Positions 1 through 8,465 of a stretch of 20,306 nt of DNA are shown piece by piece (position 1 is the first letter of the stretch; every line of letters starts with the position of its first letter). The notes below the pieces were generated by a model, which made no database searches, had not been told where the DNA came from, and saw only the letters and a list, made by a program, of their open reading frames with translations. The position numbers were made by a program, and so were the translations under genes. Source of the stretch: JAGXQV01 sp964527565 (GTDB lineage: Bacteria > Pseudomonadota > Gammaproteobacteria > Burkholderiales > Sulfuricellaceae); contig CAZGOY010000053.1 of the NCBI GenBank assembly GCA_964527565.1, positions 1-20,306 on the forward strand. The letters run 5' to 3'.

Positions 1-59
1 ATCCCCGGTTGGAAATACGCACCTCGTTCAGGCTCATACCACGTTGGACAAGGCTGCCC

Positions 60-88
60 TTCGTCAATTTCCCGCGATTTGATATAAT
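60..88 (+). promoter_or_regulatory. Probable sigma-70 promoter of guaB
   Basis: A perfect -10 hexamer TATAAT lies at 83-88. Seventeen bases upstream, at 60-65, is a weak -35 (TTCGTC). Transcription would start near 95, giving a leader of about 20 nt before the guaB ATG at 116. The weak -35 leaves room for an activator or for control by growth rate, but I see no purine-repressor operator. Confidence 0.6.
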
Positions 89-115
89 GCCGCTTTGCTT
101 GAAAGGCGTAACCGC

Positions 116-1576
116 ATGCGTGTTCTTCAAAAGGCGCTGACCTTCGACGATGTTCTCCTGGTTCCCGCTCACTCCAACATTCTCCCCCGCGAAGTCAGTC
201 TGGCAACCCAACTGACCCGCGACATCACCCTGAATATCCCGCTGGTTTCCGCCGCCATGGATACCGTGACCGAGGCGCGCCTGGCGATTGCCCTGGCACA
301 GGAAGGCGGCATCGGCATCATCCACAAGAACATGAGCGCCGCCCAGCAGGCCGCCCAGGTAGCGCGCGTGAAGCGTTTCGAAAGCGGCGTGGTGAAGGAC
401 CCCATCACCATTTCCCCCCAGATGACGGTGCGCGACGTGCTGGTGCTGACGCGCCAGCACCGCATCTCCGGTTTGCCGGTGGTGGATGGCGGCAAGGTGG
501 TGGGTATCGTCACCAACCGCGACCTGCGCTTCGAAACCAACCTCGATCAGCCCATCGGCAACATCATGACCCCGCGCGACAAGCTGATCACCGTCAAGGA
601 AGGCGCTTCCCGCGAGGACGCCATGGCGCTGATGCACCAGTACCGCCTGGAGCGCGTTCTGGTGGTCAACGACGCCTTCGAACTGAAGGGGCTGATTACC
701 GTCAAGGACATCCATAAATCCACCGAGCATCCGCTGGCCTGCAAGGATCAGCAGGGTCGCCTGCGCGCCGGAGCGGCGGTGGGCGTGGGCGAGGGTACCG
801 AGGAACGCGTCGAAAAACTGGCGGAAGCCGGTGTTGACGTGATCGTGGTGGATACCGCCCATGGGCACTCGCAGGGCGTGCTGAGCCGCGTCCAGTGGGT
901 GAAAAAGCATTTCCCGCAAGTGCAGGTGATCGGCGGCAACATCGCCACCGGCGGCGCCGCCCGCGCGCTGGTCGATCATGGCGCGGATGCGGTCAAGGTC
1001 GGCATCGGCCCCGGTTCCATCTGCACCACGCGCATCGTGGCCGGGGTCGGCGTGCCGCAAATCACCGCCATCGAGAATGTGGCGAAAGCGCTGGAAGGAA
1101 GCGGCGTGCCGCTGATCGGCGACGGCGGCATCCGCTATTCCGGCGACATCGCCAAGGCCATCGCGGCGGGCGCCAATTCCGTGATGCTGGGCGGCCTGTT
1201 CGGCGGCACCGAGGAAGCGCCGGGCGAAATCGAACTGTTCCAGGGGCGTTCCTACAAGTCCTATCGCGGCATGGGCAGCCTGGGCGCCATGCAGCAGGGC
1301 TCCAAGGACCGTTATTTCCAGGACAACGAAGCCAACGCCGACAAGCTGGTGCCGGAAGGCATCGAGGGCCGCGTCCCCTACAAGGGCAGCGTGCTGACGG
1401 TGATCCACCAGTTGATGGGCGGCCTGCGCTCCAGCATGGGCTACCTCGGTTGCAAGACCATCGGCGAAGTCCACGCCAGGGCCGAATTCGTCGAAATCAG
1501 CAGCGCCGGCATCCGCGAATCGCACGTCCACGACGTGCAGATCACCAAGGAAGCGCCGAATTATCATGTTGAGTGA
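116..1576 (+). CDS. guaB: IMP dehydrogenase
   Basis: Cytosolic IMP dehydrogenase oxidises IMP to XMP with NAD+, the first committed step to GMP. The 486-residue protein has the usual bacterial length. It is a TIM barrel interrupted by two CBS domains (about residues 93-145 and 151-205), which in this family bind adenine and guanine nucleotides for allosteric control. The catalytic loop GPGSICTTR carries Cys303, followed by the phosphate-binding DGGIR motif and the YRGMGS flap. I chose the ATG at 116 (MRVLQKALTFDDV) over an in-frame TTG at 95, because it matches the family N-terminus and has GAAAGG at 101-106. guaA lies downstream, separated by a Uma2 gene. Identification is secure. Confidence 0.97.
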   Translation: MRVLQKALTFDDVLLVPAHSNILPREVSLATQLTRDITLNIPLVSAAMDTVTEARLAIALAQEGGIGIIHKNMSAAQQAAQVARVKRFESGVVKDPITISPQMTVRDVLVLTRQHRISGLPVVDGGKVVGIVTNRDLRFETNLDQPIGNIMTPRDKLITVKEGASREDAMALMHQYRLERVLVVNDAFELKGLITVKDIHKSTEHPLACKDQQGRLRAGAAVGVGEGTEERVEKLAEAGVDVIVVDTAHGHSQGVLSRVQWVKKHFPQVQVIGGNIATGGAARALVDHGADAVKVGIGPGSICTTRIVAGVGVPQITAIENVAKALEGSGVPLIGDGGIRYSGDIAKAIAAGANSVMLGGLFGGTEEAPGEIELFQGRSYKSYRGMGSLGAMQQGSKDRYFQDNEANADKLVPEGIEGRVPYKGSVLTVIHQLMGGLRSSMGYLGCKTIGEVHARAEFVEISSAGIRESHVHDVQITKEAPNYHVE

Positions 1577-1605
1577 TGGCCGTGAGCGCCACATGGGGGT
1601 GAAAC

Positions 1606-2076
1606 ATGCAATGGGCTGATGTGATGGCGGATCGCTGCCTGAAGGACTTGCCTTACAAAATCGAACTCGATGAAAAGGGAAGGATTGTCATGAGCCCCGC
1701 TTCCAACCAGCATGGCAAATTGCAGGCTAAAACCGTACAGTTGCTCGCCCGCCTCCTGAATGCGGGGGAAATCGTGACGGAGTGTTCGGTCGGCACACAT
1801 GTCGGTGTGAAAGTGGCGGATGTGGCTTGGCTTTCCCCGGATTTTTCCGTGCGGCACGGCAATGCGACGCCTTACCCGGAAGCACCCGACCTGTGCGTGG
1901 AGGTGCTTTCCCCTTCCAATTCCCCAGAAGAAATGACCGAGAAGATTCGTCTTTATCTGGGCTATGGTGCCAAGGAGGTTTGGTTGGTTGAGGACGACGG
2001 CCGCATCCGGGCGTTCGGCCCCGAAGGGGAACGCACGCAATCCGTGTTGCTGGGCATGGTCATCCCGGCACTTTGA
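1606..2076 (+). CDS. Uma2 family (DUF820) putative restriction-endonuclease-fold protein
   Basis: This 156-residue protein matches the Uma2/DUF820 family, which has a PD-(D/E)XK nuclease fold and mostly unknown function. Visible hallmarks are VADVAWLSPDF (conserved Asp), PDLCVEVLSPSNS (the E-V-x-S core) and KIRLYLGYGAKEVWLVED near the C-terminus. The ATG at 1606 is preceded by GGGGGTG. It starts 29 nt after guaB and probably shares its transcript, while 115 nt separate it from guaA. It looks like an insertion into an otherwise ordinary guaB-guaA pair, and its base composition is somewhat less GC-rich than its neighbours. The family is clear; substrate and biological role are not, and nothing here shows that it cuts DNA in the cell. 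Confidence 0.85.
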   Translation: MQWADVMADRCLKDLPYKIELDEKGRIVMSPASNQHGKLQAKTVQLLARLLNAGEIVTECSVGTHVGVKVADVAWLSPDFSVRHGNATPYPEAPDLCVEVLSPSNSPEEMTEKIRLYLGYGAKEVWLVEDDGRIRAFGPEGERTQSVLLGMVIPAL

Positions 2077-2109
2077 AGTTTTAATTTTCTCGCGGCTGAA
2101 CGGAAAAGC

Positions 2110-2126
2110 TCAGGGGCATACCCTGA
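2110..2126 (+). promoter_or_regulatory. Small hairpin in the guaA leader
   Basis: The 115-nt gap before guaA contains a 6-bp inverted repeat (TCAGGG, 5-nt loop, CCCTGA). No T-run follows, so it is not a convincing intrinsic terminator. A five-codon reading frame (MKYSG, 2168-2185) with an upstream AAGG ends 6 nt before the guaA start. Either could influence guaA translation, but both may be chance. Confidence 0.25.
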
Positions 2127-2191
2127 AGGGCACAAGGGCCCCCTCCTACCGGCAAGGCCGCATTTTTATGAAATATTCGGGCTAAACCACT

Positions 2192-3757
2192 ATGTCCCAC
2201 CAGAAAATCCTCATCCTCGACTTCGGTTCCCAATACACCCAGTTGATCGCCCGCCGCGTGCGCGAATGCAACGTCTATTGCGAACTGCATTCCCATGACG
2301 TCAGCGAGCAATTCATCCGCGACTTCAACCCGCAGGGCATCATCCTTTCGGGAGGCCCGGCCTCGGTTTACGAGGAGGAAACCCCGCGCGCCCCGGAGGG
2401 GGTGTTCAGCCTGGGCGTACCGGTGCTGGGAATTTGCTACGGCATGCAGACCATGGCGGCGCAACTCGGCGGCAAGGTGGAAAATGCCGCCAAGCGCGAG
2501 TTCGGCTATGCCGAAGTGCGTGCCCACGGCCATAGCGCGTTGCTGAAGGATATTCAGGATCGCCTGGAAGACAGCGGCGCGGCCTGGCTCGACGTGTGGA
2601 TGAGCCACGGCGACAAGGTCACGGTGATGCCGCCCGGCTTCAAGGTCATCTGCGAAAATGCCGCCACGCCCATCGCCGGCATGGCCGACGAGGCGCGCAA
2701 GTTCTATGCCCTCCAGTTTCACCCGGAAGTGACGCACACCCTGCAAGGCAAGGCCATCCTGGCGCGCTTCGTGCATGATGTCTGCGGTTGCGGCTCGGAC
2801 TGGAACATGCCGGATTACGTGGAAGAAGCCATCGGCAGGATCCGTTCCGAAGTCGGCTCGGACGAGGTCATTCTCGGCCTCTCCGGCGGCGTCGATTCCT
2901 CGGTGGTGGCGGCCTTGCTGCATCGCGCCATCGGCAAGCAACTGACCTGCGTGTTCGTTGACAACGGCCTCTTGCGCCTCAACGAAGCCGAACAGGTGAT
3001 GGAGACTTTTGCCAAAAACCTGGGCGTGAAGGTCATCCACGTCGATGCCGGCGGCGAATTCATGAAACACCTCGCGGGCGTCACCGACCCGGAACAGAAG
3101 CGCAAGATCATCGGGCGCGAATTCGTCGAAGTGTTCCAGCGCGAATCCGCCAAGTTGCCCAACGCCAAATGGCTGGCACAAGGCACCATCTACCCGGACG
3201 TCATCGAATCCGCCGGGGCGAAAACCAAGAAAGCCCACGCCATCAAGAGCCACCACAATGTCGGCGGTCTGCCGGAGTCGTTGCACCTCAAGCTGCTCGA
3301 ACCTTTGCGCGAACTGTTCAAGGACGAAGTGCGCGAACTCGGCCTGGCCCTCGGCCTGCCGCACGACATGGTGTTTCGCCATCCCTTCCCCGGCCCCGGC
3401 CTGGGCGTGCGCATCCTCGGCGAAGTGAAGCACGAATATGCCGAACTGCTGCGCCGGGCCGACGCCATTTTCATCGAGGAACTGCGCGCCGCCGGCTGGT
3501 ACGAAAAGACCTCGCAAGCCTTCGCCGTCTTCCTGCCGGTGAAGAGCGTCGGCGTGATGGGCGACGGACGCACTTACGACTATGTCGTCGCCCTGCGCGC
3601 CGTGCAAACTTCCGACTTCATGACCGCGCACTGGGCCGAATTGCCCTACACCCTGCTCGGCAAGGTCTCCAACCGCATCATCAACGAAGTGCGCGGCATC
3701 AATCGCGTGGTATACGACATCTGCGGCAAGCCGCCGGCGACCATCGAGTGGGAGTGA
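2192..3757 (+). CDS. guaA: GMP synthase (glutamine-hydrolysing)
   Basis: This enzyme converts XMP, ATP and glutamine to GMP in the cytosol, the step after GuaB. The 521-residue length is typical of the fused two-domain form. The N-terminal class I glutamine amidotransferase has Cys82 in GICYGMQ and the His177/Glu179 pair in FHPEV. The ATP-pyrophosphatase domain follows with its P-loop-like LSGGVDSS (residues 230-237), then the GLPESLHLKLLEPLRELFKDEVR stretch and FPGPGLGVRI. The C-terminal dimerisation domain ends in NRVVYDICGKPPATIEWE, the usual terminus. No strong Shine-Dalgarno sequence precedes the ATG, so translation may rely on the leader or on coupling. Identification is secure. Confidence 0.97.
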   Translation: MSHQKILILDFGSQYTQLIARRVRECNVYCELHSHDVSEQFIRDFNPQGIILSGGPASVYEEETPRAPEGVFSLGVPVLGICYGMQTMAAQLGGKVENAAKREFGYAEVRAHGHSALLKDIQDRLEDSGAAWLDVWMSHGDKVTVMPPGFKVICENAATPIAGMADEARKFYALQFHPEVTHTLQGKAILARFVHDVCGCGSDWNMPDYVEEAIGRIRSEVGSDEVILGLSGGVDSSVVAALLHRAIGKQLTCVFVDNGLLRLNEAEQVMETFAKNLGVKVIHVDAGGEFMKHLAGVTDPEQKRKIIGREFVEVFQRESAKLPNAKWLAQGTIYPDVIESAGAKTKKAHAIKSHHNVGGLPESLHLKLLEPLRELFKDEVRELGLALGLPHDMVFRHPFPGPGLGVRILGEVKHEYAELLRRADAIFIEELRAAGWYEKTSQAFAVFLPVKSVGVMGDGRTYDYVVALRAVQTSDFMTAHWAELPYTLLGKVSNRIINEVRGINRVVYDICGKPPATIEWE

Positions 3758-3844
3758 TCCGGGCTTCCTTGCCGCAAGGCTGTTGACGCGCCAGCGCGAA
3801 TTCCTCCTGACCTTGGCGGATCAGGTACATGCAAAGGAGAAATC

Positions 3845-6529
3845 GTGACTTCGAATGATCAGACCTGGCATCGAATGACCGCCGCCGAGGCGCTCGCGGC
3901 GCATGACGCCGACACCGTCGGCCTGGTCACGACCGAGGCCGCGCGCCGCTTGGCCGAGCATGGACCCAACCGCCTGACCCCGCCGAAGAAGCGCGGGCCA
4001 TTGCTGCGCTTCCTGCTGCAATTCCACAACGTGCTCATCTACGTACTGCTCGGCGCCGCCGTCGTGACGGCGCTGCTCGGGCACGGCGTCGATACGGCTG
4101 TCATTCTCGGCGTGGTGGTCATCAATGCGCTGATCGGCTTCATCCAGGAGGGCAAGGCCGAGAAGTCGCTGGACGCCATCCGCAACATGCTGTCGCTGCG
4201 CGCCATGGTGCTGCGCGATGGCCGGCGTCAGGAGATCGACGCGACCGAACTGGTGCCCGGCGATATCGTGTTGCTCTCCTCCGGCGACAAGGTGCCGGCC
4301 GACCTGCGTCTGCTCGAAATGCGCAGCCTGCGCATTGAGGAAGCCGCCCTGACCGGCGAATCCGAGCCGGTCGAGAAGTCGACGGCGCCGGTTGCGGAGG
4401 ACGCACCCATCGGCGACCGGACCGGCATGGCCTACTCGGGCACCCTGGTGGTCTTCGGCCAGGGGCGCGGCGTGGTGGTTGCCACCAGCGATGCCACCGA
4501 GATCGGTCGCATCGGTCGCATGCTGGCCGAAGTCGAGTCGGTCGAGACGCCGCTGCTCAAGCAAATGGCAGTATTCGGCCGCTGGTTGACGGCGGGCATT
4601 CTGGTGCTGGCCGGCCTTACGCTCGCCTTCGGCATGCTGGTGCATGGCCAGCCGGCCGACGAAATGTTCCTCGCTGCCGTGGGTCTCGCGGTGGCGGCCA
4701 TTCCCGAGGGTCTGCCGGCGATTATGACCATCACGCTGGCCATCGGCGTGCAGCGCATGGCGGGTCGCAACGCCATCATCCGCCGCATGCCGGCGGTGGA
4801 GACGCTGGGCGCGGTGACGACGATCTGTTCCGACAAGACCGGCACCTTGACCAGGAACGAAATGACGGTGCAGAAACTGGCGACCGCCGAGCGGCTGATC
4901 GATGTCTCGGGCGTCGGCTACGCGCCCCACGGCGGCTTCAGTGTGGGGGGGAGCGATGTCGATGGCGCCGAACTCGCCGACATCGCCCGCGCCGCGCTGC
5001 TGTGCAACGATGCCACGTTGCGCGAGCAAGACGGAGACTGGAAGCTGGAAGGTGATCCGACCGAAGGCGCGTTGCTGGCGCTGGCCTTCAAGGCCGGGCT
5101 GGATGCGCGCTTTGAGTCCGAAGCATTACCGCGCGTCGATGTGATTCCCTTCGAGTCCGAGCATCGTTTCATGGCGACATTGCATCACGACCATGCGGGT
5201 CACGCCATTGCTTTCGTCAAGGGCGCGCCGGAGCGCATTATTGGCATGTGCAGCCGACAGCGCCATGCCGGTGAAGATAAGCCCGTCAATCCCGCGTTCT
5301 GGCATGCGCAGATCGACACCCTGGCGACCGAGGGGTTCCGCGTGCTGGCGCTCGCCTGTCGGCCCATGGCAGAAGGTCGGCGCGAACTCGCTTTCGCCGA
5401 CGTCGAGAGCGGCCTCACGCTATTCGCGCTGGCCGGCATCATGGACCCGCCGCGCGAGGAGGCCATCAGCGCCGTGGCGGCCTGCCACTCGGCGGGCATC
5501 CGCGTGAAGATGATTACTGGCGACCACGCCGTGACGGCCGCAGCCATTGCTCGCACGATGGGGCTCGCCGTGGCGGGCGGCAAGGCGCTGACCGGTGCGC
5601 AAGTCGAAGCGATGGACGACACCGACTTGCGTCAGGCCGTGCGCGATGTCGACGTCTTCGCCCGCGCCAGTCCCGAACACAAGCTGCGCCTCGTCGGGGC
5701 CATGCAGGCCAACGGCGAAGTGGTGGCGATGACCGGCGATGGGGTCAACGACGCGCCGGCCCTGAAGCGCGCCGATGTGGGCGTGGCGATGGGGCACAAG
5801 GGCACCGAGGCCGCCAAGGAGGCTGCGGAAATGGTGCTTGCCGACGACAACTTTGCTTCTATTGCCGCCGCTGTCGAGGAAGGCCGCACGGTTTACGACA
5901 ACCTGCGCAAGGCCGTGGTTTATGTCTTGCCGACCAGCACCGGCCAGGCGGCGATGGTGCTGATCGCGGTCCTGCTCGGCATCACCCTGCCGATCGTCCC
6001 GGTGCAGATTCTCTGGGTCAACATGGTCACCGCCGTAACGCTGTCGCTGGCCATTGCCTTCGAACGCCCCGAACCCGGCCTCATGGCGCGTCCTCCGCGC
6101 GATCCGAAGGAACCACTGGTCAATGGCTTCATGCTCTGGCGCATCGGCTTCGTCACGGTGCTGCTGGTAGCGACCTCGTTTGGCATGTTCCTGTGGGAGA
6201 TCGAGCGCGGCATGGAACTGGAGTTCGCGCGCACCGCCGCCGTGAATACGCTGGTCATGGGACAGATCGTCTACCTCTTCAACTGCCGTCGGCTGACCGC
6301 ATCCATACTCGCGCGCGAGGGTTTCCTCGGCAATCCGCGTGTGCTGCAGGCGATTGGCGTGCTGCTGGTGCTGCAGGCGCTGTTCACCCATTTGCCGCTG
6401 CTGCAGAGTCTGTTCCACACCGCCGATCTCGATGCCGCCACTTGGCTGCGCATAGTGGCCGCCGGGGTTCTCGTATTGTTGGCGGTGGAAGCGGAGAAAG
6501 TCTTCTGGCGCCGGCGAGCCGGTTCCTGA
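3845..6529 (+). CDS. P2-type cation-transporting ATPase (CtpF/PMR1-like)
   Basis: An 894-residue membrane pump that uses ATP to move cations. It starts at GTG 3845 behind AGGAG (3835-3839). Domains in order: cation-ATPase N-terminal domain (about 8-80); actuator with TGES (170-173); M4 with PEGLP (Glu288); phosphorylation site DKTGT (Asp330); nucleotide-binding domain; hinge GDGVND (631-636); six C-terminal helices. The overall architecture is that of calcium or calcium/manganese pumps. By eye, however, M5 reads PTSTGQAA (696-703) where SERCA has the Asn768/Glu771 ligands, and M6 reads NMVTAV (726-731), with Ala730 where SERCA has Asp800. M. tuberculosis CtpF has the similar M6 NMTTAI, so the ion cannot be inferred from SERCA. 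Its stop lies 9 nt before mrpE, so it probably leads the Mrp operon. Confidence 0.93.
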   Translation: MTSNDQTWHRMTAAEALAAHDADTVGLVTTEAARRLAEHGPNRLTPPKKRGPLLRFLLQFHNVLIYVLLGAAVVTALLGHGVDTAVILGVVVINALIGFIQEGKAEKSLDAIRNMLSLRAMVLRDGRRQEIDATELVPGDIVLLSSGDKVPADLRLLEMRSLRIEEAALTGESEPVEKSTAPVAEDAPIGDRTGMAYSGTLVVFGQGRGVVVATSDATEIGRIGRMLAEVESVETPLLKQMAVFGRWLTAGILVLAGLTLAFGMLVHGQPADEMFLAAVGLAVAAIPEGLPAIMTITLAIGVQRMAGRNAIIRRMPAVETLGAVTTICSDKTGTLTRNEMTVQKLATAERLIDVSGVGYAPHGGFSVGGSDVDGAELADIARAALLCNDATLREQDGDWKLEGDPTEGALLALAFKAGLDARFESEALPRVDVIPFESEHRFMATLHHDHAGHAIAFVKGAPERIIGMCSRQRHAGEDKPVNPAFWHAQIDTLATEGFRVLALACRPMAEGRRELAFADVESGLTLFALAGIMDPPREEAISAVAACHSAGIRVKMITGDHAVTAAAIARTMGLAVAGGKALTGAQVEAMDDTDLRQAVRDVDVFARASPEHKLRLVGAMQANGEVVAMTGDGVNDAPALKRADVGVAMGHKGTEAAKEAAEMVLADDNFASIAAAVEEGRTVYDNLRKAVVYVLPTSTGQAAMVLIAVLLGITLPIVPVQILWVNMVTAVTLSLAIAFERPEPGLMARPPRDPKEPLVNGFMLWRIGFVTVLLVATSFGMFLWEIERGMELEFARTAAVNTLVMGQIVYLFNCRRLTASILAREGFLGNPRVLQAIGVLLVLQALFTHLPLLQSLFHTADLDAATWLRIVAAGVLVLLAVEAEKVFWRRRAGS

Positions 6530-6538
6530 CATGGCGCC

Positions 6539-7009
6539 ATGACTCGCGCCATAGCCATGCGTGCTCTGTTGTTGGCCCTGCTTTGGTGGATTCTCACCGA
6601 GGGGCGCCACGACGGCTGGCTCCTCGGTGCTGTGGCGGTCTTCGCCGCCACCTGGACCAGCATCGCCCTCCTGCCGCCTGGTAAACGCCACATCCGTTTC
6701 GCGGGGCTGCTCGGCTTTCTCCGTTTCTTCCTCTGGAATTCGATCCGTGGCGGCATCCAGGTGGCCGGGATGGCTTTGCGCGGTCGCGCTGCCTTGCAGC
6801 CCGGGATGCTCGAACTCACGGTGACGCTGCCGCCGGGCGGACCGAGCATGCTGTTGGTCAATGTCCTCGGTTTGATGCCGGGCACGACCGGCGTCGAGAT
6901 GAGAGATGCGACCTTGCGCTTGCATGTGCTCGACGAGCGCTTGCCGATTGTTGCCGAAGTGCGGGCGCTGGAGGCGGCCATCGTCAGGCTTTTCGGAGGT
7001 TCGCCATGA
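6539..7009 (+). CDS. mrpE: Mrp cation/proton antiporter subunit E
   Basis: A 156-residue MNHE-family membrane protein and the first Mrp gene of the cluster. The N-terminal part has hydrophobic helices (about 6-20 and 28-44). A following segment (FLRFFLWNSIRGGIQVAGMALRG) and the cytoplasmic tail with LLVNVLGLMPGTTGVE are characteristic of MrpE, which in known complexes supports assembly and stability. It follows the P-type ATPase after 9 nt and its stop overlaps the mrpF start in ATGA, which indicates translational coupling. The ATG at 6539 has no strong Shine-Dalgarno; an internal ATG at 6557 is possible but would shorten the first helix. Confidence 0.9.
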   Translation: MTRAIAMRALLLALLWWILTEGRHDGWLLGAVAVFAATWTSIALLPPGKRHIRFAGLLGFLRFFLWNSIRGGIQVAGMALRGRAALQPGMLELTVTLPPGGPSMLLVNVLGLMPGTTGVEMRDATLRLHVLDERLPIVAEVRALEAAIVRLFGGSP

Positions 7010-7278
7010 GCACGCCGGCACTCGCCGTCGCGTTTTTCCTGCTCGCCAATCTGGTGGTCGCGCTGATCGCTGCGGCGCGCGGACCGACGTCGGCCGACCG
7101 CATGCTGATGGCGATGCTGTTCGGCACCACCGGCAGCGCCGTGCTGGTCTTGCTGGCGGCTTCAGGGGGTGGAGCAGCGCTGGTCGATGTCGCGCTGGTG
7201 CTGGCCCTGCTGGCCGCCATCGGCGGTATCGCCTTCGCCAAGCGCGCCTGGCATGCGGAGGAGAATGGCCGTGATTGA
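7006..7278 (+). CDS. mrpF: Mrp cation/proton antiporter subunit F
   Basis: A 90-residue protein with three transmembrane helices typical of MrpF/PhaF. The GPTSADRM loop and the acidic residue in LVDVALVLALLAAIGGIAFAK of the last helix are family hallmarks. It starts inside the mrpE stop (ATGA) and its 3' end overlaps mrpG, as expected for a coupled Mrp operon. It carries GGAGGAG near its end, which serves as the mrpG ribosome-binding site. Confidence 0.9.
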   Translation: MSTPALAVAFFLLANLVVALIAAARGPTSADRMLMAMLFGTTGSAVLVLLAASGGGAALVDVALVLALLAAIGGIAFAKRAWHAEENGRD

Positions 7279-7573
7279 GTGGTTAAGCGTGGCCCTGCTG
7301 GTCGTCGGCGCCTTCTTCTTTTTCGCGGGCACGGTCGGTCTGCTGCGCTTTCCCGATGTCTACAGCCGCCTGCATGCGCTCGCCAAGGCGGACAACCTGG
7401 GACTGGGCTGCGTGCTTGCCGGGCTCGCCCTGCAGGCCGACAGCCTGGCGGCCGCCCTGAAGCTGCTGCTGATCTGGCCGCTGGTGCTGGCGGCGAGCGC
7501 CGGCGTGGGCTTCGCCATTGCCCGCCGCGCCCGTGCGCTCGGCATTCGTCCCTGGCGGAGAGATGCGCCATGA
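7271..7573 (+). CDS. mrpG: Mrp cation/proton antiporter subunit G
   Basis: A 100-residue MrpG/PhaG membrane subunit with three helices. The signature RFPDVYSRLHALAKADNLG after the first helix identifies the family. I prefer the GTG at 7271 (MIEWLSV) because GGAGGAG at 7257-7263 is then ideally spaced. An ATG at 7265 would put the Shine-Dalgarno almost on the start codon and add only two residues. Its stop overlaps the next start in ATGA. Confidence 0.9.
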   Translation: MIEWLSVALLVVGAFFFFAGTVGLLRFPDVYSRLHALAKADNLGLGCVLAGLALQADSLAAALKLLLIWPLVLAASAGVGFAIARRARALGIRPWRRDAP

Positions 7574-7818
7574 ACTTTGCCTTCGACCTGTTGCTCGCCC
7601 TGTCTTTGTTGTGGAGCGCCTGGCGCACGATGACGACACCCCGGCTCGACCGCGCCATCGTGCTGTTCATCGCCTTCGGCCTGCTGATGGCGCTGGCCTG
7701 GGCGCGGCTGTCGGCGCCCGACATCGCCCTTGCGGAGGCGGCCATTGGTGCCGGCCTTACTGGCGCGCTACTGCTCGATGCCTATGGGGCGCTACGCCGT
7801 CGGCAGGTGGGGGCATGA
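7570..7818 (+). CDS. DUF4040-type Mrp subunit (detached MrpA C-terminal module)
   Basis: An 82-residue, three-helix membrane protein. The stretch RLDRAIVLFIAFGLLMALAWARLSAPDIALAEAAIGAG is typical of the DUF4040 domain, which sits in the C-terminal extension of full-length MrpA and is a separate subunit (MbhD-like) in archaeal Mbh hydrogenase clusters. The PDIALAEAAIGAG segment with its acidic residues is the most conserved part. It overlaps both mrpG and the following gene by ATGA. Its presence as a free-standing gene shows that MrpA is split in this operon. Confidence 0.85.
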   Translation: MNFAFDLLLALSLLWSAWRTMTTPRLDRAIVLFIAFGLLMALAWARLSAPDIALAEAAIGAGLTGALLLDAYGALRRRQVGA

Positions 7819-8465
7819 AACGGAGCGCCGTCGTCGTCGCAGCGCTGGTTTTCGTCGCCGTTCTGATCGGTGCGATGTTGGAGTTGGGCACGCCAGCCAT
7901 CGATTTGCGCGGCCCGGTGGCAGCGCACTTGGCCGAAAGCGGCGTGAGCCATCCGGTCACCGCCGTACTGCTCAACTATCGCGGCTACGACACCCTGCTC
8001 GAAATTGCCGTCCTGCTGCTGGCGCTGCTGGCGATCCTGGCTGTGGTTGGCGATGCGCCCGTTTCGCCACCGCGAGCGGCGCATCCGGTGCTGCAAACCC
8101 TGGCGCGCCTGGCGACCCCGTTGATGGTGGTTGTGGCCGTCTATCTGCTGTGGGCCGGCGCCTTCCGTCCGGGCGGCGCCTTCCAGGCCGGCGCGGTACT
8201 CGCCGCCGCCGTCGTGCTGCTGCATCTGGTCGGATTGGTTCCGGGCTGGAACATGCCCCGGCTGCGTTTACGCATCGGCCTCGCCGCCGGCTTCGTGGTG
8301 TTTCTGACGGTCTCGGCCGCCCTGCTGACGCAGGGGGCGCTGCTGAAGTACCCTCCCGACATGGCGGGGGGGCTGATCCTGCTGATCGAGAGCGGTCTGA
8401 CGATTTCTCTGGCGCTGATCCTCGCCGGGCTGTTCCTTGTCCTCTCGCGCGAGGAGCAGCGCTGA
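7815..8465 (+). CDS. mrpB: MbhE-MnhB fusion, Mrp antiporter subunit B
   Basis: A 216-residue membrane protein with two modules. Residues 1-80 resemble the MbhE module found at the very end of long MrpA proteins, with LLNYRGYDTLLEIAVLLLALLAIL as the hallmark. Residues 92-212 are the MnhB domain, with LATPLMVVVAVYLLWAGAFRPGGAFQAGAVLAAA and a PPDMAGG loop. The ATG at 7815 overlaps the preceding stop (ATGA), and the stop overlaps the mrpC start by one base (TGATG). In Bacillus-type clusters MrpB carries only the MnhB part, so the N-terminal addition is notable. Family assignment is by motif, with no search run. Confidence 0.87.
   Translation: MKRSAVVVAALVFVAVLIGAMLELGTPAIDLRGPVAAHLAESGVSHPVTAVLLNYRGYDTLLEIAVLLLALLAILAVVGDAPVSPPRAAHPVLQTLARLATPLMVVVAVYLLWAGAFRPGGAFQAGAVLAAAVVLLHLVGLVPGWNMPRLRLRIGLAAGFVVFLTVSAALLTQGALLKYPPDMAGGLILLIESGLTISLALILAGLFLVLSREEQR

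Noticed and set aside
1..37. Possible start of a divergent gene (MSLNEVRISNRG on the minus strand)
   Set aside because: Only 12 codons are visible, with no convincing ribosome site. It cannot be told from chance.
2081..3631. Long open frame (516 codons) antisense to guaA
   Set aside because: It is a shadow of GC-rich guaA codons with low-complexity His/Ala/Gly/Gln-rich translation and no family motif.
3758..3844. Terminator or promoter between guaA and the ATPase gene
   Set aside because: CCTTG/CAAGG (3767-3779) lacks a T-run, and TTGACG at 3783 has no -10 at proper spacing. Only the AGGAG ribosome site is convincing.
5420..7021. 533-codon open frame antisense to the ATPase and mrpE
   Set aside because: It spans two well-supported genes on the other strand, and its His/Gln/Arg-rich translation has no recognisable domain.
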